Shown: positions 8,016 to 18,318 of the stretch, piece by piece
Layout of the letters: every line of letters starts with the position of its first letter
How positions within the stretch are numbered: the first letter of the stretch is position 1
Assembly: GCA_016705685.1 (NCBI GenBank)
Contig: JADJLB010000001.1
Span: 992,001-1,056,000 of the forward strand
Direction: 5' to 3'
Source: Propionivibrio sp.
GTDB taxonomy: Bacteria; Pseudomonadota; Gammaproteobacteria; Burkholderiales; Rhodocyclaceae
DNA: 64,000 nucleotides
The notes under the pieces: model-generated
What the model was told of the DNA's origin: nothing
What the model saw: the letters and a program-made list of their open reading frames with translations, nothing else
Database searches by the model: none
Position numbers and translations under genes: made by a program

Positions 8016-9971
8016 ATGACGCTTGCCCAACAGTTTGCCGCCTACAGCGAATGGCGCACGCAACTCTCCCAAGGGATCGAGGCTTTCCGAAAATATTTGT
8101 CCGAGAACGAACTAAGCGACGCGCAGACGGAACTGCGCATCGGCCAGTTGCTTGAAAAGTTACGCGAGGATCGCCTGCATGTCGCATTTGTGGCCGAGTT
8201 CTCGCGAGGGAAGTCCGAACTGATCAACGCCATATTTTTTGCCGAATACGGCAGCCGCATGCTGCCCTCGACCGCAGGTCGGACAACGATGTGTCCGACC
8301 GAGCTGATGTACGATCCGGACAAACCGCCGTCTGTCCAGCTTCTTCCGATCGAGACGCGCGAAGCGAACGCCGGCATCAGCGAATACAAGCGTTTTCCCG
8401 ACGAATGGAAAGTGATTCCGCTGGACACCGATTCGGCCGAATCCATTCAGGATGCGTTGCGCTCGGTCAGTGAAATTTCACGCGTTACTCCCCAGGTTGC
8501 CGAAAAGTTCGGTTTTACGTCCGGCGACAATCAATCGGGTGTGGTGCGCATCGCCGAGGACGGCATGATCGAAATTCCGCGCTGGCGCCATGCCATCATC
8601 AATTTTCCGCATCCGCTGCTGATGCAGGGGCTGGTCATACTCGATACGCCGGGACTCAACGCCATCGGTACCGAACCCGAGTTGACGTTGTCATTACTTC
8701 CCAAAGCGCATGCCGTCGTCTTCATTCTGGCCGCCGACACGGGAGTGACCCAGTCGGACCTGGCGGTCTGGAATGAACACATCGGCACGCCCGGCGGGCG
8801 AAAAAAGGGTCGTATCGTCGTCCTGAACAAGATTGACAGCATGTGGGACGAACTCAAGACCGAAGAAGAGATCGACGCCGAAATCACCAAGCAGACCAAC
8901 ACGTGCGCATGGACGCTCGATCTGCCGGCGAACCAGATCTTTCCGGTGTCGGCGCAGAAGGCGCTGGTGGCCAAGATCAACGACGATCCCTGGCTGCTCG
9001 AACGCAGCCGTCTGCCGAAACTCGAGTCCGCATTGTCCAAGGAGCTGATTCCGGCCAAGCTGGACATCATTCACGAAAATACCGATGCCGAGTTTGCCGA
9101 CATATACATGCGCATGCGCGGGCTGCTCGAATCGCGCCTCACCGGCTTGCGCGAACAGTTGGGCGAGCTCAACGAACTCCGCGGAAAGAACAAAGGCGTC
9201 GTCGAATACATGATGGGCAAGGTTCGTCTCGAGAAAGAGGAATTCGAGTCGGGACTGCAACGCTATTACGCCGTGCGCAGCGTTTTCTCGCAACTGACCA
9301 ATAAGTTGTTCGGCCATCTGGGCCTTGACGCGCTGCTCGAGCTGACGTCGTCGACACGCGATGCCATGAACGAGGCGACATTCTCAAAAACGCTGTCTGA
9401 CGCGATGAAGAATTTTTTCAATATTTCGCGCACCAATCTTGTCAAGTCCGACGGCGAGATCGTCGAGATTCTCACCATGATGGCCGCCATTTACAAAAAG
9501 TTCTCGGTTGAACACGGCCTCAAGCTTGGCACGCCGACTGCTTTCTCGCTGATCCGTTACCAGAAGGATATTGATCGCCTCGAAAACTGGTGCGATACGC
9601 ACCTCAATACCATGTTCCAGCTAATGACTCACGAAAAGAACAGGGTCACGCAGAAGTTTTTCGAGGAAGTCGCCACCCAGGTCAAACGCGCCTTTGAGCG
9701 AGCCAATCGGGATGCGGAATCCTGGCTGAAGGCGATCATGGCGCCGATGGAAACCCAGGTTCGCGAACATCAGATCCAGCTTAAACGCCGCTTGGAGAGC
9801 ATCAAACGCATCCATCAGGCGACCGACACGCTGGAAGACCGCATCAATGAACTGAGGCATGTCGAGAACAACCTGTTGACGCAGATCAGGTCACTGGAAA
9901 AAGTCGGGCACGGGGTTGAGCGCATTTTGAAGAAGAAGATCAGCCAGAGCAACCTGCGTAGCGCGGCGTAA
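8016..9971 (+). CDS. Dynamin-like GTPase
   Basis: A large GTPase of about 651 residues with the dynamin layout. The G domain has P-loop AEFSRGKSELI, a switch I-like TAGRTTMCPTEL, G3 LDTPGL and G4 VVLNKID. A long alpha-helical and coiled-coil half follows (heptad-rich near residues 350-420 and again at the C-terminus). No transmembrane segment is visible. The ATG at 8016 has GGAA about eight bases upstream; an ATG at 8004 is an alternative. Bacterial dynamins remodel or protect membranes, but the role here is unknown. Unlike many paired bacterial dynamins it stands alone, with no second dynamin gene nearby. Confidence 0.82.
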   Translation: MTLAQQFAAYSEWRTQLSQGIEAFRKYLSENELSDAQTELRIGQLLEKLREDRLHVAFVAEFSRGKSELINAIFFAEYGSRMLPSTAGRTTMCPTELMYDPDKPPSVQLLPIETREANAGISEYKRFPDEWKVIPLDTDSAESIQDALRSVSEISRVTPQVAEKFGFTSGDNQSGVVRIAEDGMIEIPRWRHAIINFPHPLLMQGLVILDTPGLNAIGTEPELTLSLLPKAHAVVFILAADTGVTQSDLAVWNEHIGTPGGRKKGRIVVLNKIDSMWDELKTEEEIDAEITKQTNTCAWTLDLPANQIFPVSAQKALVAKINDDPWLLERSRLPKLESALSKELIPAKLDIIHENTDAEFADIYMRMRGLLESRLTGLREQLGELNELRGKNKGVVEYMMGKVRLEKEEFESGLQRYYAVRSVFSQLTNKLFGHLGLDALLELTSSTRDAMNEATFSKTLSDAMKNFFNISRTNLVKSDGEIVEILTMMAAIYKKFSVEHGLKLGTPTAFSLIRYQKDIDRLENWCDTHLNTMFQLMTHEKNRVTQKFFEEVATQVKRAFERANRDAESWLKAIMAPMETQVREHQIQLKRRLESIKRIHQATDTLEDRINELRHVENNLLTQIRSLEKVGHGVERILKKKISQSNLRSAA

Positions 9972-10024
9972 AGCAACACGCCGTTTCGTTCTTTACCTGA
10001 CAGGCGGTTCTATTCAGGATCGGT

Positions 10025-11353
<1,329 letters not shown>

Positions 11354-11480
11354 CGAAATTCTATCAGGAAGGGGCTATGCAACTTGCCAGCGACAAATTC
11401 CGGTCTCACCTGGAGCCGGGCGCGCCCTCTTTCCCGCGATGCAAGCGGCGCGAATGTGCCAAAAAACATGGGGATGATTT

Positions 11481-12782
11481 CTACTCGCCGGCTACCACCA
11501 CCGTAACCATGTTCTCCAGCGTCACATGGCGCGCGAAAGCCGCCCTGACATCGCTGGCCTTAACTCTCTCGATGTTTTCGGCGTAGTGCTCAAGATAGTT
11601 CAACGGCAACCCGTAAAAGCCGATCACCGCCACGTTTTCCAGAATCTTGCGGTTGCTATCCAGTCGAAGCGGGAAGCTCCCGACCAGATTCTGTTTCGCT
11701 GCCTGCAACTCGGCGGCGCTTGGACCTTTGGCCAGAAAGCCGGCCAGCACGTCACGCGTCACCTTCAAAGCGTCGTTAGCCTGCAATTTTTTCGTCTGCA
11801 GCCCAATCAGGAAAGGTCCGTTCTGCAGCAGCGGTTGAAAACCGCTGTACACGCTGTACGCAAAGCCGCGTTTTTCGCGCACTTCCTTCATCAACCGAGA
11901 GACAAAGCCACCCCCGCCCAATGAATAGTTGCCGACAATCAGCGGAAAATAGTCGGGGTCGCCGCGCTTGAGTGCAGGCAGACCCATGAGCAAATGCGCC
12001 TGCGCCGCCGGGTGGGCGATGCGCTGTTCGCTTGCCTCGGGCAAGCGCGGCGGCGCAGGCGCCGTAGCCGTAGCTCCCGCGCCTGTCGGCAGCTCGGCCG
12101 TGAGCTGCTGCGCCAATTCTTCGGCCTGGGATCGGGCAAGGTCGCCGACAATCGTTACCGTCGCCTGTTTCGCGGTGTAGTGACTGCGGTAGAAATCCGC
12201 CAGATCGGAACGTTCGAGTGCGCCTACCGTTTCGGGTGTTGCCTGCCGCCCATAAGGGTGCGTCGGGTACATGGCCGCCCAGAACGCCTTGCCGGCGATC
12301 GCCTCGGGGCGTGTCAACGCGTCCTTCAAGGCAGCGACCGTGCGTGCCCTTTCGCGGTCGAACACCTCGGGCGGGAATTGCGGGCTGGTTAATACCGTAC
12401 GGAAAATATCCAGCGCAGGAATGCGCTTGTCTGCCGTCGACAGGGTGCGCAAATTGACCGACGCCCGATCGTGATCTGCGCCACCGGCAAGCTGGGCGCC
12501 CAGATCTGCCAGGCGGTTGGAAATCTGCGTCTCGTCCATGCCCTGGACGCCCATATCGAGCAGTCCCTGGGTCAGTGCGGCGAGGCCGTTCTTGTCGGGC
12601 GGGTCGTAGGCCGTGCCGGCTACAAAATCGACCTGGACATCAAGAATCGGCAAGCTGTGGTTCTCAACAAAAAAAACGCGCGCGCCGGTAGGGGCGACCC
12701 AGTGGTCGATCTTCGGGCCGGCGTAGGCGATCTGTCCGGCAAGGCTCAGGCACAGCGCGCAAAGCAGTTGGGTTGATTTCAT
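11481..12782 (-). CDS. M16-family zinc-protease-like subunit lacking the catalytic motif
   Basis: A secreted protein (signal peptide LLCALCLSLAGQIAYA) of 433 residues with the M16 pitrilysin fold. Where active members carry HxxEH it has GLAALTQGLLDMG, so the zinc ligands are missing. It keeps the substrate-domain features (GGGGFVSRLMKEVREKRGFAYSV). It is presumably the non-catalytic partner of the protease encoded just upstream, as in two-subunit M16B enzymes. The ATG at 12782 has AGGAA six bases upstream; an ATG at 12788 is too close to it. Gap to the upstream gene is about nine bases. Confidence 0.88.
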   Translation of the reverse strand: MKSTQLLCALCLSLAGQIAYAGPKIDHWVAPTGARVFFVENHSLPILDVQVDFVAGTAYDPPDKNGLAALTQGLLDMGVQGMDETQISNRLADLGAQLAGGADHDRASVNLRTLSTADKRIPALDIFRTVLTSPQFPPEVFDRERARTVAALKDALTRPEAIAGKAFWAAMYPTHPYGRQATPETVGALERSDLADFYRSHYTAKQATVTIVGDLARSQAEELAQQLTAELPTGAGATATAPAPPRLPEASEQRIAHPAAQAHLLMGLPALKRGDPDYFPLIVGNYSLGGGGFVSRLMKEVREKRGFAYSVYSGFQPLLQNGPFLIGLQTKKLQANDALKVTRDVLAGFLAKGPSAAELQAAKQNLVGSFPLRLDSNRKILENVAVIGFYGLPLNYLEHYAENIERVKASDVRAAFARHVTLENMVTVVVAGE

Positions 12783-12791
12783 TGTCATTTC

Positions 12792-14156
12792 CTAATGGCG
12801 GGGCTGGGCCGTGTGCGCACGCGGTGTTTGTGGCAGGGGCTGAGGGTCCAGTTCGGCAACGGTCAGTTGGTCGTCGCCGAAATATTTTTGTGCGATGGTT
12901 CTGACCTGATCGGCATTCACGTCCTGGAGCTTTTCGATCATCCGCGTGTTCAGCCGATATGAAATGCCGACGGATTCGAGCTGGCCAATTTCCATGGCCT
13001 GCGCAAACATCGAGTCGAGCTTGTAGATCTCGCTGGCGACCAATTGGGCCTTGGCCCGAGCCAGTTCCTCGGTCGTAACGCCCTCCTTGACGATACGCGT
13101 TATCTCGGCGCGCAGCCCCGCTTCCAGCTCCGCCCGGGTTCTGCCTTCACTCGGTGACGCCTGTAGAAAGAACAGGCCGGGGCCGCGTGCCGTTGAATCG
13201 TAACCTGCTCCCGCCGACGTCGCCAGACGCTGTTCGCGAATCAGGCTCTTGGAAAAGCGGGCCGCTTCGTGCCCATCCAGAATGGCCGCAAGCATTTCAA
13301 GGGCATAGGGGTCAACATCCTTTTCAACGTCGCGCAGCACCGGCACCTTGTAGGCCATCAGCACCACCGGCAACTCCGCCGGGGCTTTGACGGTCAGGCG
13401 GCGTATTCCGGTTTGTTGCGGTTCCAGCTGAGGCTTGCGTGCCGGCAAAGCGCGCGGTGCCAGTGCGCCGTAATACTTCTCGGCCAGTTTGAACACCTCC
13501 TGATGATCAACGTCGCCAACGATCACCACGAGGGCGTTATTGGGCACGTACCAGCGCGTGTACCACGTACGGGCATCGCCTACGTTCATGCTCTCCAGAT
13601 CGTTCATCCAGCCGATGACCGGCACGCGGTAGGGGTGCGCCTGAAGCGCAACTGCAAGTGCCTGCTCGTAAAGCAGCGACTGCGGCTGGTCGTCGGTGCG
13701 CAGCCGGCGCTCCTCCATGACCACTTTGATTTCCTGGGCGAACTCCTTGGAATCAAGGTTCAGGTGGCGCATGCGATCCGCTTCCAGCTGCATCATCAGC
13801 GCCAGCTTCTGTTTTGGCACCTGCTGGAAGTAGGCGGTGTAATCCTTGTTGGTGAAGGCGTTGTCGCGACCGCCAGCCGCGGCGACCCGGCGGCTGAACT
13901 CGCCCGGTCCGGTGCTCGGCGTACCCTTGAACATCATGTGTTCAAGCAGGTGCGCCACGCCGGTCGTGCCGTTGGTTTCGTCCATGCTGCCGGCGTGGTA
14001 CCAGACCATGTGCGCCGCCGTCGGCGCGCGGTGATCCTCTTTGACGATGATGCGCAGGCCATTGGCCAGTTGCTGTTCAAAGGGATTAGCCAGCACGCCC
14101 GTCGGGGCTGCCAGAACAAGTAAGAGGGAAATCAGTCTCGCGTAACGTATGGGCAT
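12792..14156 (-). CDS. M16-family zinc protease, catalytic subunit
   Basis: A secreted M16B metallopeptidase of about 454 residues, with signal peptide LISLLLVLAAPTGVLA. The inverted zinc motif HLLEH lies at residues 69-73 and the third ligand Glu about 76 residues later in VVMEERR. It is followed at once by its non-catalytic homologue, so the two likely form a periplasmic heterodimer. The chosen ATG at 14156 begins the signal peptide; a longer frame reaches 14195. It is divergent from ftsY with about 100 bases between starts. Substrate unknown. Confidence 0.9.
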   Translation of the reverse strand: MPIRYARLISLLLVLAAPTGVLANPFEQQLANGLRIIVKEDHRAPTAAHMVWYHAGSMDETNGTTGVAHLLEHMMFKGTPSTGPGEFSRRVAAAGGRDNAFTNKDYTAYFQQVPKQKLALMMQLEADRMRHLNLDSKEFAQEIKVVMEERRLRTDDQPQSLLYEQALAVALQAHPYRVPVIGWMNDLESMNVGDARTWYTRWYVPNNALVVIVGDVDHQEVFKLAEKYYGALAPRALPARKPQLEPQQTGIRRLTVKAPAELPVVLMAYKVPVLRDVEKDVDPYALEMLAAILDGHEAARFSKSLIREQRLATSAGAGYDSTARGPGLFFLQASPSEGRTRAELEAGLRAEITRIVKEGVTTEELARAKAQLVASEIYKLDSMFAQAMEIGQLESVGISYRLNTRMIEKLQDVNADQVRTIAQKYFGDDQLTVAELDPQPLPQTPRAHTAQPRH

Positions 14157-14260
14157 AGGGGGCTTCTGATAAAATTGGGAAGTTGGTGCCAGCAAGGCAA
14201 CACGCGATGCAATCTTACCATCGCCTCTTTTCTCGAACCTCCCAATGACAAGAAAGCACC

Positions 14261-15235
14261 ATGTTTGGTTTCCTCAAGAAATCCGCCGATCCTCAAAGCA
14301 CCCCGCCGAACCCTGCCGTTGCTGAACCTTCCTGGCGTGATCGCCTGAAGGCAGGCCTTGCCCGAACCCGGGCGCAATTTGGCGGAAAACTCAAATCGAT
14401 CTTTTCGCGGGGCAAGGTCGATGACGAGTTGCTGGAAGAGCTGGAAGCCCTGCTGCTGACCTGCGATGTCGGCATGGAAGCCACGCTGCATCTGCTGAAT
14501 GATCTCAAAGGGCGTGCCAAACGCAACAAGATCGATACTCCCGAAGGCATCCAGCTGGCGCTGGCGGACGCCATGTGCGAATTACTGCTTCCGTTGGAGC
14601 AGCCGCTTGAAGTTTCATCGCAGCGGCCCTTCATCATCATGATTGCCGGGGTCAATGGTGCCGGAAAGACCACGTCGATCGGCAAGCTGGCAAAATATTT
14701 CCATGCACAGGGTTTGTCTGTCCTGCTGGCCGCCGGCGATACGTTTCGTGCGGCGGCGCGCGAGCAATTGCAAGCCTGGGGCGAAAAAAACAATGTGACC
14801 GTAATTTCCCAGGAATCCGGCGACCCGGCCGCCGTCATATTTGATTCGATTGCAGCGGCCAGGGCGCGCGGGATCGACATTGTCCTGGCCGATACGGCCG
14901 GACGCCTGCCGACGCAGTTGCACCTGATGGAAGAAATCGCCAAAGTGCGTCGCGTCATCCAGAAGGCTGATCCCAGCGGGCCGCACGAGACGCTGCTCGT
15001 TCTCGACGCCAATTTCGGCCAGAACGCGCTGCAACAAGTCAGGGCATTCGATCAATCGATCGCAGTTACCGGCCTGATCATTACCAAACTGGATGGAACG
15101 GCCAAGGGAGGCGTCGTTGCCGCCATTGCGCGCCAGTGCCCGAAGCCGATCCGCTTCGTCGGCGTGGGCGAAGGGATCGACGATTTGCGCCCTTTCATAG
15201 CGCGCGATTTTGTCGACGGGTTGTTCGAACAATGA
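14261..15235 (+). CDS. ftsY: Signal recognition particle receptor FtsY
   Basis: SRP-GTPase docking ribosome-nascent chain complexes at the inner membrane. The N-domain (residues about 35-100) is followed by G1 [30 protein letters not shown]3 [11 protein letters not shown]4 [11 protein letters not shown] and the closing [12 protein letters not shown]. The acidic A-domain is short, giving 324 residues. One oddity: the loop usually read DA(N/G/S)TGQNA is DANFGQNA here, Phe replacing a well-conserved Thr. It heads an ftsY-ftsE-ftsX cluster, the classical order. Confidence 0.96.
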   Translation: MFGFLKKSADPQSTPPNPAVAEPSWRDRLKAGLARTRAQFGGKLKSIFSRGKVDDELLEELEALLLTCDVGMEATLHLLNDLKGRAKRNKIDTPEGIQLALADAMCELLLPLEQPLEVSSQRPFIIMIAGVNGAGKTTSIGKLAKYFHAQGLSVLLAAGDTFRAAAREQLQAWGEKNNVTVISQESGDPAAVIFDSIAAARARGIDIVLADTAGRLPTQLHLMEEIAKVRRVIQKADPSGPHETLLVLDANFGQNALQQVRAFDQSIAVTGLIITKLDGTAKGGVVAAIARQCPKPIRFVGVGEGIDDLRPFIARDFVDGLFEQ

Positions 15236-15269
15236 ACATGATCCGCTTCGCTCAGGTGTTCACTGGCTC

Positions 15270-15932
15270 ATGATCAACTGCACGACCGTCACCAAACGGT
15301 ACCCCGAGGGTCCCGAAGCCCTCAAGGACGTCAGCTTCGAAATTGGCGCAGGGGAAATGATTCACATCAGCGGGCATTCGGGAGCAGGGAAGTCGACCCT
15401 GTTCCGTTTGCTGGCGGCCATTGAGCGTCCGACGTCGGGCAGCATCGTGGTCAATGGGCAGAATCTCATGGCCCTGCGCAAGAGCGCCATCCCCTACCTG
15501 CGGCGCAACTTTGGCCTGATCTTTCAGGATCACAAACTGCTCTTCGACCGCAGTGCGCTGGACAACGTGTTGTTGCCGCTGAACATCGTCGGGCTATCGT
15601 CCAGGGAAGCCAACCGCAGGGCGTATGCCGCGCTCGACAAGGTGGGCCTGGCTGGCCGTGAAAAAACACACCCGATGGCGCTCTCCGGCGGCGAGCAGCA
15701 ACGCCTGGCCATCGCGCGCGCCGTAGTCAATCGGCCGGCCATTCTTCTGGCCGACGAGCCAACGGCCAATCTTGACGCCGACTCAGCGTCCGAGATTCTT
15801 GAAATATTTCGCGCCTTCCATCAGGTGGGCGTGACCATCGTCATCGCCACGCACGATCCGCAGTGGATCGCCCGCTTTTCGCCGCGCGTGCTTCGGCTTG
15901 ACCACGGCCGCCTGCTTGGAAATGCGTCATGA
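15270..15932 (+). CDS. ftsE: Cell-division ABC transporter ATPase FtsE
   Basis: ATPase of the FtsEX complex, which signals from the Z-ring to periplasmic murein-hydrolase activators. Walker A GHSGAGKST, Q-loop IFQDHKLLFD, signature LSGGEQQRLAIARA, Walker B ILLADEPTANLD and the H-loop ATHD are intact. The ATG at 15270 gives the standard 220 residues starting MINCTTVTKRYP. It lies 34 bases after ftsY and overlaps ftsX by ATGA. An EnvC-like factor, the usual FtsX target in E. coli, is encoded at 26064-27404. Confidence 0.96.
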   Translation: MINCTTVTKRYPEGPEALKDVSFEIGAGEMIHISGHSGAGKSTLFRLLAAIERPTSGSIVVNGQNLMALRKSAIPYLRRNFGLIFQDHKLLFDRSALDNVLLPLNIVGLSSREANRRAYAALDKVGLAGREKTHPMALSGGEQQRLAIARAVVNRPAILLADEPTANLDADSASEILEIFRAFHQVGVTIVIATHDPQWIARFSPRVLRLDHGRLLGNAS

Positions 15933-16828
15933 ACCGTTTTCTTTCGCAGCAGTTTTCCGCGCTTGGGAATGCACTCAGCCGTCTCGCCGCCGCACCCCTG
16001 AACACGATGCTGTCGCTGCTGGTCATCGGCATGGCACTGACCCTGCCCTGTGCCGGCTGGGTAGTCCTCGACAACCTGCGCGGCATCATCGGCGGTGCCT
16101 CCGGTGTCCAGCAAATCAGCATCTTCATGGCCATAGACGCCAGCAAGAAAGACGTAGCCGAAATTGAATCGAGGCTGCGCAACGCCAAATCGGGCAAATG
16201 GCGCCTGGTTGCCAAAGACGATGCATTGAAGCGCCTGCAAGCGTCCGAAGGCATGTCCGAGATCGTCGCCAGCCTGCCAAAGAACCCGCTGCCCGACGCG
16301 TTTGTCGTCGAACCGGTCGATACGCAGCCAGAATCCCTGGAACGCTTGGCCGCGCTATTTTCCGCTTGGCCCAAAGTTGCGCATGTCCAGCTTGATTCGG
16401 CGTGGGTAAAGCGGTTCGACGCATTCCTGCGGATCGGCAGGCTCGCCATCACGCTGCTCGCCGGCCTGCTTGCCGGCGCGCTGGTCGCCGTAACCTTCAA
16501 CACCATTCGCCTGCAGATTCTGGCTCAGGCGGCGGTCATCGAAGTCGCCAAACTCATCGGTGCCACCGACGCGTTCATCCGCCGCCCCTTTCTGTATTTC
16601 GGCGCATTGCAGGGTGCGCTGGGCGGTTTGCTGGCCGCCCTGCTGGTCGCGCTGGGCGGACAACTTTTGGGCGCGCCCGTGGCCGAGCTTGTGGTGCTTT
16701 ACGGAGGGACCTACGATTTGCTGGGCTTGACGGCCAGAAGCATCGCGGGTCTGACGGGGATCGGCGCGCTGCTTGGCTGGCTGGGCGCCTATCTGTCGGT
16801 GAGCATTCATCTCAGGGCGTTTGCGTGA
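15929..16828 (+). CDS. ftsX: Cell-division protein FtsX
   Basis: Membrane partner of FtsE, 299 residues. One transmembrane helix near residues 25-48 (MLSLLVIGMALTLPCAGWVV), a periplasmic domain of about 120 residues, and three more helices in the C-terminal half, matching the four-helix FtsX topology. It couples FtsE ATP hydrolysis to activation of cell-wall hydrolases at the septum. The ATG overlaps the ftsE stop. It ends the cluster, followed by a 190-base leader before nhaA. Confidence 0.95.
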   Translation: MNRFLSQQFSALGNALSRLAAAPLNTMLSLLVIGMALTLPCAGWVVLDNLRGIIGGASGVQQISIFMAIDASKKDVAEIESRLRNAKSGKWRLVAKDDALKRLQASEGMSEIVASLPKNPLPDAFVVEPVDTQPESLERLAALFSAWPKVAHVQLDSAWVKRFDAFLRIGRLAITLLAGLLAGALVAVTFNTIRLQILAQAAVIEVAKLIGATDAFIRRPFLYFGALQGALGGLLAALLVALGGQLLGAPVAELVVLYGGTYDLLGLTARSIAGLTGIGALLGWLGAYLSVSIHLRAFA

Positions 16829-16917
16829 ACGTCGAGTCAAAGCAGGCGGTCTCAGTCGTCCGTCGATGAACTATCTGAGTTTTGTGGTACGAACCCGATG
16901 ACTGATTCGCCTGCCTC

Positions 16918-17000
16918 GGCGTTAATCACGCCGCTATTTGGCGTATATGGATGGCGAACGCCTGTTTGGGAAGTGAAGTTGACTTTGCACTTGTGACGCC
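16918..17000 (+). promoter_or_regulatory. Structured 5' leader of nhaA (possible riboswitch or attenuator)
   Basis: The 190 bases between ftsX and nhaA contain a series of short complementary elements: GGCGT at 16918-16922 with ACGCC at 16928-16932; GGCGT at 16940-16944 with ACGCC at 16958-16962; AAGTG at 16971-16975 with CACTT at 16988-16992; then a third ACGCC at 16996-17000 running straight into TTTTT. The third ACGCC could compete for either GGCGT, which allows alternative folds. Leaders of nhaA genes are known carriers of cation-sensing RNAs (nhaA-I/II, Li+ class). I could not match a consensus by eye. Confidence 0.35.
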
Positions 17001-17018
17001 TTTTTAACTCTTCACGGG

Positions 17019-18212
17019 ATGACGATGGCTACCGAAAAGACCTTCTTATCAAAATCGTTTCAGGAATTCTTCGATTCGGAAAAGTCGAACGGAATTCTGC
17101 TGATCATTTGCACGCTAGTTTCACTGCTGTTATCAAATTCGCCTGTCGGGCGGGATTACCTGAACCTGTGGCAGATGCACGCCGGTGGCCTCAGCCTTGA
17201 GCACTGGATCAACGACGCGCTGATGGCGATTTTCTTCCTGCTCATCGGGCTTGAGCTTGAACGCGAGCTTTATAGCGGCGAGCTGTCAAACTTCCGGAAT
17301 GCATTGCTCCCGTTGGTTGCCGCCATAGGTGGCATTGCCCTGCCGGCACTGATCCATTTCATGCTGAATTCGGGGACGCCAACGCAGGCTGGATTCGGGA
17401 TCCCGATGGCGACCGACATCGCGTTTGCCCTGGGCGTGCTGGCTATCCTGGGAAACCGGATTCCCGCTTCGCTGAAAGTGTTTGTTGTGGCTTTCGCCGT
17501 GATTGACGATTTATGCGCCATCGTCATCATTGCCGTTTTCTATACCGCGCAACTCTCGATCGGATACTTGGCTGCCGCGTGTGCCGTGTGGGTTCTGCTC
17601 CTGGTTCTGAACCGGATCTTCCGCGTCATGTCGATGATTCCCTATCTCTTGGGAGGCGTGGTTATGTGGGTTTTCATGTTCAAGTCGGGGATCCATGCGA
17701 CGATTGCCGGTGTCATGCTGGCGTTTGCCATTCCCTATTCGGCCCGGGACAATGACGAAAAATCTCCCTCGTACAAGCTCGAGCATATCCTGCACAAACC
17801 CGTGGCCTTCGTCGTGTTGCCCTTGTTCGCTTTGGCCAATACGGGAATTCTGATCGGTTCGGACTGGATGCAGAGTCTGGTCAGCGCGAACAGCGTAGGC
17901 ATCGCGGCGGGTTTGCTGGTGGGCAAACCGCTGGGAGTGACGTTCATTTGTTTCGTTGCCGTCGCTTGCGGCATTTGCCGCTTGCCGTCCGATTTGCAAT
18001 GGCGGCATATTTTTGGCGCAGGGGTTCTCGGCGGTATCGGTTTTACGATGTCGATATTCATTACCAATCTCGCTTTTGCCGGGAGCGTGGAAACCGTCAA
18101 CGCATCGAAAATGGCTATTCTTCTCGCTTCGCTGATTGCCGGTACGACCGGTTTCTTGTGGCTGAAACTGGTGGGGCAACCGGCGTCGACGGACGACCAT
18201 TTGCCAGCGTGA
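17019..18212 (+). CDS. nhaA: Na+/H+ antiporter NhaA
   Basis: Inner-membrane electrogenic antiporter (2 H+ in, 1 Na+ or Li+ out) of about 395 residues with some twelve hydrophobic helices. Family motifs seen: MAIFFLLIGLELERE, the discontinuous helix TDIAFALGVLAILG with the ion-binding Asp pair nearby (FAVIDDLCAIVIIA), and GIGFTMSIFI near the end. ATG codons at 17019 and 17025 are both possible. It sits behind a folded leader and is followed by convergent transcription from the DUF6600 gene. Confidence 0.95.
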   Translation: MTMATEKTFLSKSFQEFFDSEKSNGILLIICTLVSLLLSNSPVGRDYLNLWQMHAGGLSLEHWINDALMAIFFLLIGLELERELYSGELSNFRNALLPLVAAIGGIALPALIHFMLNSGTPTQAGFGIPMATDIAFALGVLAILGNRIPASLKVFVVAFAVIDDLCAIVIIAVFYTAQLSIGYLAAACAVWVLLLVLNRIFRVMSMIPYLLGGVVMWVFMFKSGIHATIAGVMLAFAIPYSARDNDEKSPSYKLEHILHKPVAFVVLPLFALANTGILIGSDWMQSLVSANSVGIAAGLLVGKPLGVTFICFVAVACGICRLPSDLQWRHIFGAGVLGGIGFTMSIFITNLAFAGSVETVNASKMAILLASLIAGTTGFLWLKLVGQPASTDDHLPA

Positions 18213-18318
18213 GGCGTGGCGAAGCACGCCGATCCAAAGGGGTAGGCGCCGCCTGAACAACCTGAGTTCGGTTTTCAAACTGACGGCCACCCGCTTGGTT
18301 TGCCCCAACGTATCGGAA

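Noticed and set aside
18213-18230. Hairpin GGCGTG-GCGAAG-CACGCC after nhaA
   Set aside because: The stem is short and no T-run follows on either strand; not enough to call a terminator.
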